NCBI GenBank assembly: GCA_964391725.1
Contig: CAYMNB010000021.1
Coordinates: 1 to 42,062, forward strand
Origin: SpSt-1165 sp964391725
GTDB lineage: Bacteria > Chloroflexota > Anaerolineae > Anaerolineales > Anaerolineaceae
DNA: 42,062 bases
Direction: 5' to 3'
Below, in pieces: positions 1-8,204 of the stretch (its first letter is position 1; each line of letters begins with the position of its first letter). The position numbers and the translations under genes are program-made. A model generated the notes under the pieces. The model was not told the origin of the DNA, made no database searches, and saw only the letters and a program-made list of their open reading frames with translations.

Positions 1-1740
1 TCCATTACAACTGAGTTAACCGCGCAAGAACTGCTGTCAATTACCTGGGATGATCTCAAACCTTATTACCAGGCACTGGAAAACACCAGAATCTCCCCTG
101 ATAATTTGGGCGAGTGGCTGGGCGCCTGGTCAGACCTGATCATGGTCGTGACCGAGATCAACAACCGCCTTTACATCAGCACCACGCGCAATACCACCGA
201 CATTAAGGCCAAAGAGGCGTTCAAACGTTTCCTGGACACCATTCAGGTCAATGTAAAAGCCTTTGACCAGCGCTTGACGGAAGATCTGCTCACCAGCCAG
301 CTGGTGCCGCCTGGTTTTGAGTTGGGTTTGCTGAATCTGCGTACCAGGGCGGCGCTGTTTACGGAGCGCAACCTGTCGCTGCTGAATGACCAGTATGTGA
401 CTGCTACCGAATATGATGAAATTGCCGGTTCACAGACAGTGGAATGGCATGGAGCGGAAAAAACGGTAGCAGAGTTGCAGCCGCTGCTTGTTTCCACTGA
501 CCGCGATGAACGCGAACAGGTGTGGCGTGCCAGCGCTGAGCGTCAACTGGCTGACCGCGCCGCCTTGAATGGGCTGTGGGTGCGCTTGATGGAAATGCGC
601 AACCGTATCGCCATTAACGCCGGGCTCAAGAATTTCCGCGAATACCGCTGGTTGGAACTGTCTCGTTTTGCCTACACCCCCGAGGACTGCCATCGCTATC
701 ATGATGCCATCGAGGCAGTGGTGGTGCCGGCGGTCAGTCAGTTGATGGAAGAACACCGCCAGCGTCTGGGCGTTGAAAAGCTGCGCCCGTGGGACCTGCT
801 GGTGGAATCGCTCAGCGACCAACCCTTGAAACCCTATGAAACCCCCCGGGAACTGGAAGAAAAGATCGTGGGCGTGTTCGAGAAAATTCACCCGGACTTT
901 GCGCGCTATTTTGAACACATGCGCGCCGCTGACCTGTTTGACCTGCACAATCGTAACAACAAAGCCCCCGGCGGCTATACACTGGAATACCCGGTGAGCG
1001 GCGATCCGTTCTCATTCTTAAATTGCGTCGGGCTGCACAGTGACTTGATGGGGGTGCTGCATGAGGGTGGACACTGTTTCCATTTCTATGACACCTTCAA
1101 ATTCGGCAATATCCAGTATTATCAGCAATTCAACCCGCCGATCGAGTTTGCCGAGGTGGCAGCCATGGGCATGGAATTACTGGCGCTGCCGCATTTGGGC
1201 AAAGAAAAAGCGTTGCTGACGGGCCGTACCAAGGCCAATGGTTTCTATGATCCCGCCGATCATCGCATCGCGGAGATCCAGGCCCTGCGCACCATCCTCG
1301 CTTTTCTGCCGTTCATGTCGGTGGTGGATCTGTTCCAGCACTGGGCGTATACCCACCCGGCAGCCGCCTGCGAACCCGCCAACTGCGACCAGGTTTGGTC
1401 AGATTTGTGGGACCGCTTCTTGCCGGACGCCGATTGGAGCGGGTTTGAGGATATCAAAGCCACCGGTTGGCACCGCAAAATCCACATTTTCAGCGACCCC
1501 TTCTATTACATCGAATATGGACTGGCGCAGACTGGTGCGCTGCAAGTGTGGCTGAACAGTCAGCGTGACTACAAAGGCGCGGTCAAGTCACTGCGCAAAG
1601 CGCTGGCGTTGGGCGGCAGCGTCGGTTTGCAGGAGTTGTTCGCCACCGCCGGTATTCGACTGGCATTCGAGCGCGAGCCGTTGCAGGTGCTGGTGGATGC
1701 AGTCATGGAGCGCATCGAAAGCCTGACCGCGCAGATTTGA
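1..1740 (+). CDS. M3 family oligoendopeptidase, 5'-truncated by window edge
   Basis: Cytoplasmic zinc metallopeptidase of the thimet/PepF group that cleaves short peptides. The reading frame is open from base 1, so the true start lies before the window; a TTG at 106 is only an internal codon. The zinc motif HEGGH is encoded at 1060-1074, followed by CFHFYDT, the usual M3 form HExGHxxH, and a downstream glutamate-rich helix (PIEFAEVAAMGMELL) supplies the expected third zinc ligand. At least 579 residues are present, close to the family's usual 560-600, so little is missing. The stop is TGA at 1738-1740. The next gene is convergent with only 26 bases between, and I see no hairpin there. Family is confident; the substrate is not known. 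Confidence 0.9.
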   Translation, partial: SITTELTAQELLSITWDDLKPYYQALENTRISPDNLGEWLGAWSDLIMVVTEINNRLYISTTRNTTDIKAKEAFKRFLDTIQVNVKAFDQRLTEDLLTSQLVPPGFELGLLNLRTRAALFTERNLSLLNDQYVTATEYDEIAGSQTVEWHGAEKTVAELQPLLVSTDRDEREQVWRASAERQLADRAALNGLWVRLMEMRNRIAINAGLKNFREYRWLELSRFAYTPEDCHRYHDAIEAVVVPAVSQLMEEHRQRLGVEKLRPWDLLVESLSDQPLKPYETPRELEEKIVGVFEKIHPDFARYFEHMRAADLFDLHNRNNKAPGGYTLEYPVSGDPFSFLNCVGLHSDLMGVLHEGGHCFHFYDTFKFGNIQYYQQFNPPIEFAEVAAMGMELLALPHLGKEKALLTGRTKANGFYDPADHRIAEIQALRTILAFLPFMSVVDLFQHWAYTHPAAACEPANCDQVWSDLWDRFLPDADWSGFEDIKATGWHRKIHIFSDPFYYIEYGLAQTGALQVWLNSQRDYKGAVKSLRKALALGGSVGLQELFATAGIRLAFEREPLQVLVDAVMERIESLTAQI

Positions 1741-1766
1741 CCTACACCTAACTGTATATTACAGGA

Positions 1767-2567
1767 TTAATAATCTTCTGAGGCTACGCTGGCTGCTTTA
1801 CGCTGACGCGCGCGGTCAAGCAGTATCACGGGAATGTCGATGAGGACTGACACCGCCACGATGATCAGCACCAGGTTCCTGTCACGCACAAAGCGTGCCT
1901 GCAAAAATTCTTCATTGAATTCAAGCGCTACCCTTGCTTTGGCTGGATTGTCGGACGGATAAACGACTTCAACCGTGTCGCCCACCGACAATGAGTGGTA
2001 GGTGGCGGCGGTTACCGTGTTGTGGGTGTCTATGAAAGGCACTCCTTCGCCTTGCTGCACAGCCGTGAAGGCGAACCCCACGTGGTAGGTGTCGCTGTCT
2101 TCGCCTTCCACGATCCACAGGTCGGTGACGGTGGCTGGCGCACGCAGGCCTTCTTGCAGCAGCGCCAGGTCTGCCTGGTGGCGGCGCTGGCGGAAGACAA
2201 GAAAACCACCCAGCAGCAACAGGCTGAGGGCGGTCATGATCAGGAAGAGCTTACTGAAATTGTAAGGAGAGCGGGGGGTGTCGGTGGCTTCCACAAACTG
2301 GGTGGGGCTGTCCGGCATCTGCACCAGCATTTTGTCCAGCCATTTGGCCATGCGGTTGCGCGGGTTGATCTCCTGCACACGCCGCATGTAGTGATCGCGC
2401 TCTCGGTCGTCCTGGGCGTAGACCGCCATCCACATATTGACCTGTTCGTTGGAGGGGTCAAGGTCGAGCGCGCGCCGCAGCAAAGATCGCCTTTCTTCAG
2501 GTGATTGTGTGCGCTGCACCTGCCGCAGGAGTTCTTTGACGCGTTTTTTGGTGCTGGAGTCTGCCAT
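1767..2567 (-). CDS. DUF3592-like membrane protein with TPR-like N-terminus
   Basis: 266 residues. Residues 1-90 are charged and helical and resemble a short TPR or scaffold segment (a repeat-like stretch around 20-70 with LLRRALDLDPSN). A membrane helix follows at about 105-125, then an extracytoplasmic beta-rich domain at about 130-225 containing the DUF3592 hallmarks: a YHVGFAF strand, LSVGDTVEVVYPSDNPAKAR and a second membrane helix at about 232-252. The function of DUF3592 proteins is not established. The start ATG at 2567 follows AAAGGA by a normal distance. It lies 31 bases downstream of the FAD oxidoreductase on the same strand and is probably cotranscribed with it. No catalytic residues are recognisable. 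Confidence 0.7.
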   Translation of the reverse strand: MADSSTKKRVKELLRQVQRTQSPEERRSLLRRALDLDPSNEQVNMWMAVYAQDDRERDHYMRRVQEINPRNRMAKWLDKMLVQMPDSPTQFVEATDTPRSPYNFSKLFLIMTALSLLLLGGFLVFRQRRHQADLALLQEGLRAPATVTDLWIVEGEDSDTYHVGFAFTAVQQGEGVPFIDTHNTVTAATYHSLSVGDTVEVVYPSDNPAKARVALEFNEEFLQARFVRDRNLVLIIVAVSVLIDIPVILLDRARQRKAASVASEDY

Positions 2568-2598
2568 GGGTTGCTTTCCTTTCTGTTTTATCCCCTGT

Positions 2599-3924
2599 TT
2601 AGGCGTTGGGGAGGTAAGCGCCCAGCGTCAGCAGACGCTCTTTCAGTAGATGGATGTCCATCTCATGCACACTGACATCTTTGGCACTGGCGATGGCGGC
2701 GGCGGCACCCGCAGCCTGCCCGGTCAGATAACAGCCCGGCATAACACGCAGCGAACCTTGAATGATGCGGTCGCTGCTCAGACAGCGTCCGGCGGTCAGC
2801 AGGTTGTCAAAACCGCGCGGGGTGAGGGTGCGGTAGGGGATGCCGTAGGAATCGCCCGGCTGGTAGCGCAGGCGGTGGTATTCTTCATCGAAGCGCTCGA
2901 ATTCTTCCGGGTCACTGGTCAATGGATGGATGTCAACGGGATAACAGTAGCGCCCGATCTCGTCTTCGAACACCGCACGAGACTCGAAATCCGCCAGGTT
3001 GAGGACATAATCGCCCATGATGCGGCGCGATTCGCGAATGCCCAGCAGCGCGCCGGTGGCGACCAGGTGCGCCTCGGCGAACACTTCGGGGAAGTAGCGG
3101 CGGTAATAGGCATCATATTCGAGGATGACCTTGCGTCCCCACAGGATGGCTTCGGTCAATGAGCGTTCGTCAGTGCCATCCACGCCGAAGGTATGCAGCA
3201 GGTTGCCACCGGCGGTATCTTTGCCGGTGCGGAACATGCCTGGCAGGTGGCGGTCAGGGATGGTGAACATGCCCTGCTGGAAAGCCTGTTCTAGGTAGTG
3301 GCTGTCGGGCACTGGCAGGCGGTTGCGTTTGTCCCAATCGAAGTTTGCCCACAAACCGCACAGGGTGCCGGGCATCATGCGTCCGTTTTCATCGCCCTTC
3401 TCAAAAGGCGCGCCGGCCCAGGCGCACAGGTCGCCGTCGCCGGTGGCGTCCACATAGACTTTCGCCTGTACGGCAAATAACCCGCTTTTGGCGGAGCAAA
3501 TCACGCTTTTCACCTCGCCGCCCACGGCTTCCACCCCGATCAGCTGGGTGAAGAAGGAAAATTGCGCACCGCTGGCTTCCATCAGGCGGTCATACAGGCG
3601 TTTGATGGCTTCCACATCGATGCCGACCACGTCATGCACGCGGTCATCGTAGATAGTGGCTTCTTGCTTGAGAGCTTCGTAAATCTCACGCCCCACACCT
3701 TCGGCCAGGAAGGTGATGCCGTCGCCGAAACGCATGAAGGCGGGGATCAGGCCGCTGGTGCCCATGCCACCGAAACAGCCCTGCCCTTCGATAAGCAAGA
3801 CCGAAGCACCGCCGCGCGCAGCCGCCAGAGCGGCTGCCACACCGGCGGGACCGCCGCCGGCAATGAAGACATCCACCTGGTGGCGGACAGGGATTTCACG
3901 GGTAAAGGGAATGGTGGTTGACAT
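2599..3924 (-). CDS. FAD-dependent oxidoreductase (FAD_oxidored / PF12831-like)
   Basis: 441-residue soluble flavoprotein. The dinucleotide-binding fold is at residues 18-48, with GGGPAG at 23-28 and the acidic end of beta-2 at LLIEG. The second FAD contact, YVDATGDGDL, sits mid-protein, and the C-terminal closing motif LLTAGRCLSSDRIIQGSLRVMPG contains the family's GxxAGAAAA tail. This matches the family of putative FAD oxidoreductases often annotated beside sugar or polyketide catabolism genes; the substrate cannot be read from sequence. The ATG at 3924 has only a weak ribosome site (AAGAAGCAGC). Unusually, a strong intrinsic terminator for the upstream DegV gene ends about 17 bases before this start, so the transcript must arise by readthrough or from a promoter overlapping that hairpin. 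Confidence 0.85.
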   Translation of the reverse strand: MSTTIPFTREIPVRHQVDVFIAGGGPAGVAAALAAARGGASVLLIEGQGCFGGMGTSGLIPAFMRFGDGITFLAEGVGREIYEALKQEATIYDDRVHDVVGIDVEAIKRLYDRLMEASGAQFSFFTQLIGVEAVGGEVKSVICSAKSGLFAVQAKVYVDATGDGDLCAWAGAPFEKGDENGRMMPGTLCGLWANFDWDKRNRLPVPDSHYLEQAFQQGMFTIPDRHLPGMFRTGKDTAGGNLLHTFGVDGTDERSLTEAILWGRKVILEYDAYYRRYFPEVFAEAHLVATGALLGIRESRRIMGDYVLNLADFESRAVFEDEIGRYCYPVDIHPLTSDPEEFERFDEEYHRLRYQPGDSYGIPYRTLTPRGFDNLLTAGRCLSSDRIIQGSLRVMPGCYLTGQAAGAAAAIASAKDVSVHEMDIHLLKERLLTLGAYLPNA

Positions 3925-3941
3925 GGGTTGCTGCTTCTTAA

Positions 3942-3974
3942 GAAAAAGGCAAGCAGGGGTCGTGTCTGCTTGCC
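3942..3974 (-). terminator. Intrinsic terminator after DegV gene
   Basis: On the minus strand a perfect 9-bp stem GGCAAGCAG / CTGCTTGCC with a 9-base loop is followed by TTTTTCTT. It sits between the stop of the DegV gene (4016) and the start of the FAD oxidoreductase (3924). Confidence 0.85.
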
Positions 3975-4015
3975 CGGGGTTATTATCAGAAAGTCATGAA
4001 TGGAAATGCATGAAC

Positions 4016-4876
4016 TTATTCTTCCAGCAGGTAGGCGATGCCGATGCAGCCGGGACCGGTGTGGGTGCCGATGACGGGCGTCAGCGGGTCGATGAACATC
4101 TGCGTGGGGCGTTCGATGCCGGCTTCCTGCAGCAATTCTGTTATGAATTCTTCGACGAACGCCTGGTTATCGGTATAGGTGGCAGAGATGTTGCGCACCT
4201 GTTTGCCTTCGATGCCCTTCATGAAGTGTTCTTTGAGGGCTTTGAGCGCGCCTTTGAAGGTGCGCGCCTTCTGGATGGAGGTGATCTTGCCGTCCACGAA
4301 GGTCAGGATGGGGCGGATCTGCAGCAGGTTGCCAGCAAAGGCTTCCATGCGGGTGAGACGTCCGCCGCGCTCAAGGAATTCCAGTGTTTCCACGGTGAAA
4401 AAGACGCCGCAGCGTTCGCGCGCTGATTTGACCGCCGCGATGGCGTCCTCAAAACTGCCGCCCTGGTTGCTGACCTGTGCGGCTTCGAGGATCTGCATCT
4501 TCAGTACCATTGCGGTGACGAACGAATCGAGGATCTCGATGGGTGCATCCTCTCCGAGGATGTGTTTTGCCTGCAGAGCTGAGTTAATCGTACCGGAGAT
4601 GCCTTCGGATATGTGTATGCTGAGGATCTGATAGCCGTCCTCAAGCAGTGGTTTGTACACTTCGAGGAAGGCTTTGGGCGAGGGCTGCGAGGTAGTCGGC
4701 ATTTCTTTGGCGGTCTTCAATCTTGAATAGAAGGTGTCATGGTGCATGTCCACGCCGTCTTTGTAGGTTTCTCCTGCCCAGATCACATCCAGCGGCACGG
4801 CATACACCGGTACATCACCAATGTGTTGCTCACTGAATGAAGCGGTGCTATCGGTCACAATGGCTATTTTTGTCAT
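4016..4876 (-). CDS. DegV family fatty-acid-binding protein (copy 1)
   Basis: 286 residues, the usual length of the DegV/FakB family, two-domain EDD-fold proteins that bind a fatty acid and present it to a kinase such as FakA. Visible family marks are the N-terminal IAIVTDSTASF strand-loop, TTSQPSPKAF (ligand-head serine/threonine region, about residues 60-70), SGTINSALQA, the ETLEFLERGGRL helix and the C-terminal GTHTGPGCIGIAY. ATG at 4876 is preceded by AAGGAG eight bases upstream. A second DegV gene lies immediately upstream, with a hairpin between them. No FakA kinase gene is in the window, so the physiological partner is unknown. Binding of fatty acid is inferred from the family. Confidence 0.92.
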   Translation of the reverse strand: MTKIAIVTDSTASFSEQHIGDVPVYAVPLDVIWAGETYKDGVDMHHDTFYSRLKTAKEMPTTSQPSPKAFLEVYKPLLEDGYQILSIHISEGISGTINSALQAKHILGEDAPIEILDSFVTAMVLKMQILEAAQVSNQGGSFEDAIAAVKSARERCGVFFTVETLEFLERGGRLTRMEAFAGNLLQIRPILTFVDGKITSIQKARTFKGALKALKEHFMKGIEGKQVRNISATYTDNQAFVEEFITELLQEAGIERPTQMFIDPLTPVIGTHTGPGCIGIAYLLEE

Positions 4877-4980
4877 CGGTAGACTCCTTATATTTCCTTT
4901 TCAAAAACGTAGTCGTTAATTGGTTGCGATGATTGAATTATACCAGCAGAGAAAGGTCTGGCATGCATGTTAATGCAGAG

Positions 4981-5010
4981 CAGAGGAAACCCGCTGACGG
5001 ATTTCCTCTG
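4981..5010 (-). terminator. Hairpin between the two DegV genes
   Basis: A 13-bp stem (CAGAGGAAA core, one G-U pair) with a 4-base loop lies 29 bases after the stop of the upstream DegV gene. It lacks a clear U tract on either strand, so it may be a weak terminator or an mRNA-stabilising hairpin. Confidence 0.5.
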
Positions 5011-5038
5011 TCTGCTAGATATTGGATCAATGATGGGA

Positions 5039-5896
5039 TTATTCTGCCAGGATGTAGGCGATGCCGAACGCACCCGGGCCGGTGTGGGTGCCGATGACGG
5101 GACTGAGCGGCAGGATCAGGTTATCTTCAGGCATGGGTACATGCAAGTTGCTGCAGACTTCGCCCATGATCTCATAGACAAAGTCGCGGTTGTTGGTGTA
5201 GGCGCCGGCGATGTTGAGCAGTTGTTTGCCTTCCAATTCTGCCAACACTTTGTCAACCAGCAGGCGCACAGCTTTCTTGAAGGTGCGCGTCTTGGTGTTG
5301 GAAACGATCTTGCCGCCTTCGAAGGTGAGGATGGGGCGGATATGCAGCAGGTTGCCAGCAGCGCCCTGTACAAAGCTCAGACGGCCGCCGCGGATGAGGA
5401 ATTCCAGGGTTTCGACGGTGAAATACAGGTTGGTGCGCGCGCGGGCAGATTCAGCCACCGCCAGCAGGTCCTGCAGCTGAGTGCCTTTGTTGATGGCTTT
5501 GGCAACCTCGTTGATCTGCAGGTCAAGCGCCATGCTGGTCTGAAGTGAATCAAACACCACCAGGGGCGCGTCCCCCAGAATGCGCTGCGCCTGCAGGGCA
5601 GAGTTGACGGTGCCGGACAGTTCGCTGGAGATGAGCAGGGAGAAGATCTCGTACCCCTCCCCCAACAACTTTTCGTACATATCAAGGAATTCTTTTGGTG
5701 AGGGCTGCGAGGTGGAGGGCATCACCTTGGCGGTCTTGAGACGCTCGTAGAATTCATCCGCGGTGATATCAACGCTGTCTTTGAGGTTTTCCTCCCCCCA
5801 GATGACGTTGAGCGGAACCGAGAAAATGGGCACATCCCCCACCTTCTCAAGCGGAAATACGGCAGTGCTGTCGGTTACAATGGCTATTTTGGACAT
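5039..5896 (-). CDS. DegV family fatty-acid-binding protein (copy 2)
   Basis: 285 residues from the ATG at 5896, which has GAGAGG eight bases upstream; a TTG two codons earlier (5902) is a poorer start. The DegV signatures are all present: MSKIAIVTDSTA, STSQPSPKEF, LSGTVNSALQAQ, ETLEFLIRGGRL and GTHTGPGAFGIAY. It is clearly a paralogue of the next gene downstream (4016-4876) with similar length and motif order but many substitutions, so the duplication is old rather than recent. Two DegV proteins in one genome often differ in preference for saturated or unsaturated acyl chains; whether that applies here cannot be judged from sequence. Confidence 0.92.
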   Translation of the reverse strand: MSKIAIVTDSTAVFPLEKVGDVPIFSVPLNVIWGEENLKDSVDITADEFYERLKTAKVMPSTSQPSPKEFLDMYEKLLGEGYEIFSLLISSELSGTVNSALQAQRILGDAPLVVFDSLQTSMALDLQINEVAKAINKGTQLQDLLAVAESARARTNLYFTVETLEFLIRGGRLSFVQGAAGNLLHIRPILTFEGGKIVSNTKTRTFKKAVRLLVDKVLAELEGKQLLNIAGAYTNNRDFVYEIMGEVCSNLHVPMPEDNLILPLSPVIGTHTGPGAFGIAYILAE

Positions 5897-5982
5897 AATC
5901 AATACCTCTCTTAAATCTTGTGGTTATGCCAGCAAAGCATCTCTGGCCTGACCTATCCCCCACCAATAAGGTAAATAACAAA

Positions 5983-6004
5983 GTATCAGGGCTACCCCTG
6001 ATAC
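5983..6004 (-). terminator. Intrinsic terminator after rhodanese gene
   Basis: A perfect 9-bp stem GTATCAGGG / CCCTGATAC with a 4-base loop. Minus-strand tail TTTGTTATTT fits a terminator for the rhodanese gene ending at 6084; the plus-strand side is also T-rich (GATTTTTGTG), so it could act both ways. Confidence 0.75.
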
Positions 6005-6083
6005 GATTTTTGTGATTATGCCGGAAAACGCGAGATTTTGTCAAGAAATTACTTAATAATTACTCATGTTGTATAGCAAACGT

Positions 6084-6539
6084 TTATTGACCCTTCTCGA
6101 CTTCGTAGCCCTCTTTTTCCCAGGCGACAAAACCGCCGTACATGCTGGTGACGGATTCAAAGCCGGCATCCAATAAAATATCTCGTCCGACTGCGCTGCG
6201 GTTGCCCGTGCGGCAAACGACCACGATAGATTGATCGCGTGGCACTTCGTTAAGGCGGTTTTCCAGCTGTCCCAGCGGGATCAGGGTAGCGCCGGGGATG
6301 TGGCCGGCAATCCACTCGTCATTTTCGCGCACGTCCAGGATGAAAGCGCCTTTGTCGCGCAGGTCAGCAGCCTGGTAAACACCGATTTCCAAAGGGAGAG
6401 CGGTCAGGTCTTCGGACTGGACGGGTTCAGCGATGGCAACATCTGCCGGTACGGAAGCAACAGGCGCGCAAGCAGCAACGATCAAGGTGAATAACACCAA
6501 CAGGAATGAAAAACGTGTCAGAAAATGCTTGGTTTTCAT
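6084..6539 (-). CDS. Rhodanese-domain lipoprotein
   Basis: 151 residues. An N-terminal signal with the lipobox VAAC (lipidated Cys24) sends it to the outer face of the membrane. The rhodanese domain spans about residues 52-148: ILDVRENDEWIAGHIPGA is the CH2A-type motif, and the active loop CRTGNRS carries the catalytic Cys109. A complete single-domain rhodanese of this kind can accept sulfane sulfur, although extracytoplasmic ones often have unknown partners. The gene is flanked by a terminator downstream and its own promoter-like sequence upstream, so it is probably a single transcription unit. No sulfur-metabolism genes are adjacent. Confidence 0.9.
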   Translation of the reverse strand: MKTKHFLTRFSFLLVLFTLIVAACAPVASVPADVAIAEPVQSEDLTALPLEIGVYQAADLRDKGAFILDVRENDEWIAGHIPGATLIPLGQLENRLNEVPRDQSIVVVCRTGNRSAVGRDILLDAGFESVTSMYGGFVAWEKEGYEVEKGQ

Positions 6540-6571
6540 ACTTTTGCCTTTGTAACCAACACAGTGCCGTA

Positions 6572-6577
6572 ATTATA
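6572..6577 (-). promoter_or_regulatory. Possible -10 element for rhodanese gene
   Basis: The minus strand reads TATAAT about 33 bases before the ATG at 6539. I find no good -35 hexamer at the right distance, so support is limited. Confidence 0.35.
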
Positions 6578-6611
6578 CTGTATTCCTATAAGAAAATTCT
6601 ATATTAATCGC

Positions 6612-7118
6612 TCAGCGGGTTGGCTTTTCTTTGGGTGCGTTGATGCCAGGCAGCAGCGGCGGGTAATGCAGCAGCACCTGGTGATACTCATCGGGACGGG
6701 CGGTCTGGTTGGTGCGCGGGTCAAAGACCAGGTCTTCCGCGCGGCAGTAATACAGCCGGTTCCAGATCAGTGCGGCTTCGCGCCAGGCGGGCGTCAGCGC
6801 TTCGGCGACCTTGCGCGTGCGCCAGTAGTTCAAGAACAAGCGCACGGCACCGGCAATGAAGAACAGCATGAATATCCCGTAGATAATAATGGCAGGCATC
6901 GAACGGTTTTGCAGCGCCAGCATAAAAACCGTCATCACAGAAGCCAACCCGACGAACAACAAAAAATCACGCGAGCTGAGGTTTTTGACACTGCGCTGCG
7001 GGTTCATAGGCGCGGCAAGACGTGCCATCAGTTCCGTTTCTTCGCTTTTTTGCATGATGCTGCTAAGTTTGGTAATACCTTTGAGCGCGCCGCAGCTCGG
7101 GCATGGTTTGGCTGCCAT
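6612..7118 (-). CDS. Small membrane protein with N-terminal CPSC knuckle
   Basis: 168 residues, not recognised as a named family. It starts with MAAKPCPSCGALKG, half of a zinc-ribbon knuckle, although no second CxxC pair is visible; a lone YYC occurs near residue 124. Two membrane helices are at about 52-68 and 73-92, followed by a soluble C-terminal part of about 75 residues rich in W, Y and P. The start codon at 7118 directly abuts the TAG of the upstream TIM-barrel gene (zero spacing), and its ribosome site AAGGAGAG lies inside that gene's last codons, so the two are translationally linked. Confidence 0.65.
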   Translation of the reverse strand: MAAKPCPSCGALKGITKLSSIMQKSEETELMARLAAPMNPQRSVKNLSSRDFLLFVGLASVMTVFMLALQNRSMPAIIIYGIFMLFFIAGAVRLFLNYWRTRKVAEALTPAWREAALIWNRLYYCRAEDLVFDPRTNQTARPDEYHQVLLHYPPLLPGINAPKEKPTR

Positions 7119-8024
7119 CTATACACTCTCCTTTACGGTCACTGCATGGGTCATATTATACAGCCGCGGCAGTTGTTGGGCAAGCACCGCTTCATCCAGG
7201 GTCAGTTCCCAGAAGGGGCCGATGCCGCCGTGTTCCATCGAAGCGATCCACGGCTCACGGCAGGCGCCGCTTTCGATCAGGCGGTAGATGCGCGCGAGAA
7301 AACCAAAATCATCCTCAGACATGGATTGGTGATCGATGTCCTTGTCGATGAAATCGGTGATGTCGAATTCTTTGGGGCGGTTTTGCAGCAGTTTTTGCAG
7401 GATTTCGCCCTGCATGCGTTTGATACCGGTGATGTGAATTTCCTCAGTGCGCCCCAATGGTAATAGGCGCAGGTAGACATCCTCATTCATGCCCAGTTCG
7501 CGCGCAGCCAGACGGGCGTGCGAGATATCGAATAGGAAACCCGTTTGCGTCTGGGTGATGATCTCATGAATGAAGGCAGGATCGTAGATGACCGGCACGC
7601 AGCGCGATTCAGGCGAGGGGTTTTCGACGATGACACGCTCGTGTCCCCACCGTCGGACGATGGCTTCCAGATCGGTCAGGGCGGCTTCGCGGATTCGCTG
7701 ACGGGTGCCGGGGTCATCAGCCTGCATGGCGGCGTCGGGGTGGAAAGATTGCAGCGGCGCCAGATGAACGTTGATGTGGCGCGTGCTGGTGTGACGCAGA
7801 AAAGATTCCACCTGGTGCCAGTCGGCAGTTGTCTGTTGGTCGAAATCATAAGCATCACCCAGACCGTTGCCGATGGAGAGCGGAAAATGCACATAACTTG
7901 GCAGCAGCGCCTGCGCCGGTGCCAGCAGGGCTTCCCAGGCGGGCAGTTTCAGCAGGTCAATGCGCACACTGCCGGCTTTCAGCAGGTGCACCAGTGGTTC
8001 AGAGTAGTTGACGGCAAATTGCAT
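7119..8024 (-). CDS. TIM-barrel protein, DUF692 / xylose-isomerase-like
   Basis: 301 residues, predicted to be a soluble alpha/beta barrel. Strand-end residues typical of metal-binding barrels are visible: YVHFPLSIGNG, HINVHLAP, VIVENPSPES, FLFDISHARLAA, EEIHITGI and WIASMEHGG. The order N/H/E/D/H/E resembles the DUF692 (MNIO, multinuclear iron oxidase) and AP-endonuclease-2/sugar isomerase barrels. I lean to a DUF692 relative because of the VENP, DISHA and EIHITG motifs, but a sugar-phosphate isomerase-like role is possible. No obvious peptide substrate gene (short Cys-rich ORF) is adjacent. The ATG at 8024 has GGAAGGA about 13 bases upstream. It overlaps no other real gene and is followed directly by the CPSC membrane protein. 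Confidence 0.65.
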   Translation of the reverse strand: MQFAVNYSEPLVHLLKAGSVRIDLLKLPAWEALLAPAQALLPSYVHFPLSIGNGLGDAYDFDQQTTADWHQVESFLRHTSTRHINVHLAPLQSFHPDAAMQADDPGTRQRIREAALTDLEAIVRRWGHERVIVENPSPESRCVPVIYDPAFIHEIITQTQTGFLFDISHARLAARELGMNEDVYLRLLPLGRTEEIHITGIKRMQGEILQKLLQNRPKEFDITDFIDKDIDHQSMSEDDFGFLARIYRLIESGACREPWIASMEHGGIGPFWELTLDEAVLAQQLPRLYNMTHAVTVKESV

Positions 8025-8164
8025 AAGGTTTTGTTATTCCTTCCACTTGACCGGTCAGATACGGTTGATTTGCGCCATGATTGTAACACACGCCCAGGAG
8101 CGAAAATGAAACCGGGAGGTGAAACACAGGCTGATGAGAATTTTCCCTCAGACGCAAGATTGAC

Positions 8165-8170
8165 TATAAT
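8165..8170 (+). promoter_or_regulatory. Possible -10 element for aminopeptidase C gene
   Basis: TATAAT occurs 35 bases before the chosen start at 8205, in the 180-base divergent gap. No convincing -35 hexamer is seen 16-18 bases upstream. Confidence 0.35.
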
Positions 8171-8204
8171 CATAGTAATCCTAACGAACGGAGCGAAAAA
8201 AAGA

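Noticed and set aside
2568..3935. Shared AGCAACCCATG at the starts of two neighbouring genes (2567 and 3924)
   Set aside because: Eleven bases around two ribosome sites is short and could be chance; no other copy was noticed in the window.
7545..8204. In-frame 220-codon N-terminal extension of the aminopeptidase
   Set aside because: It runs antisense to the TIM-barrel gene, has no ribosome site and would place an unrelated stretch before a complete C1B enzyme that already starts at 8205.
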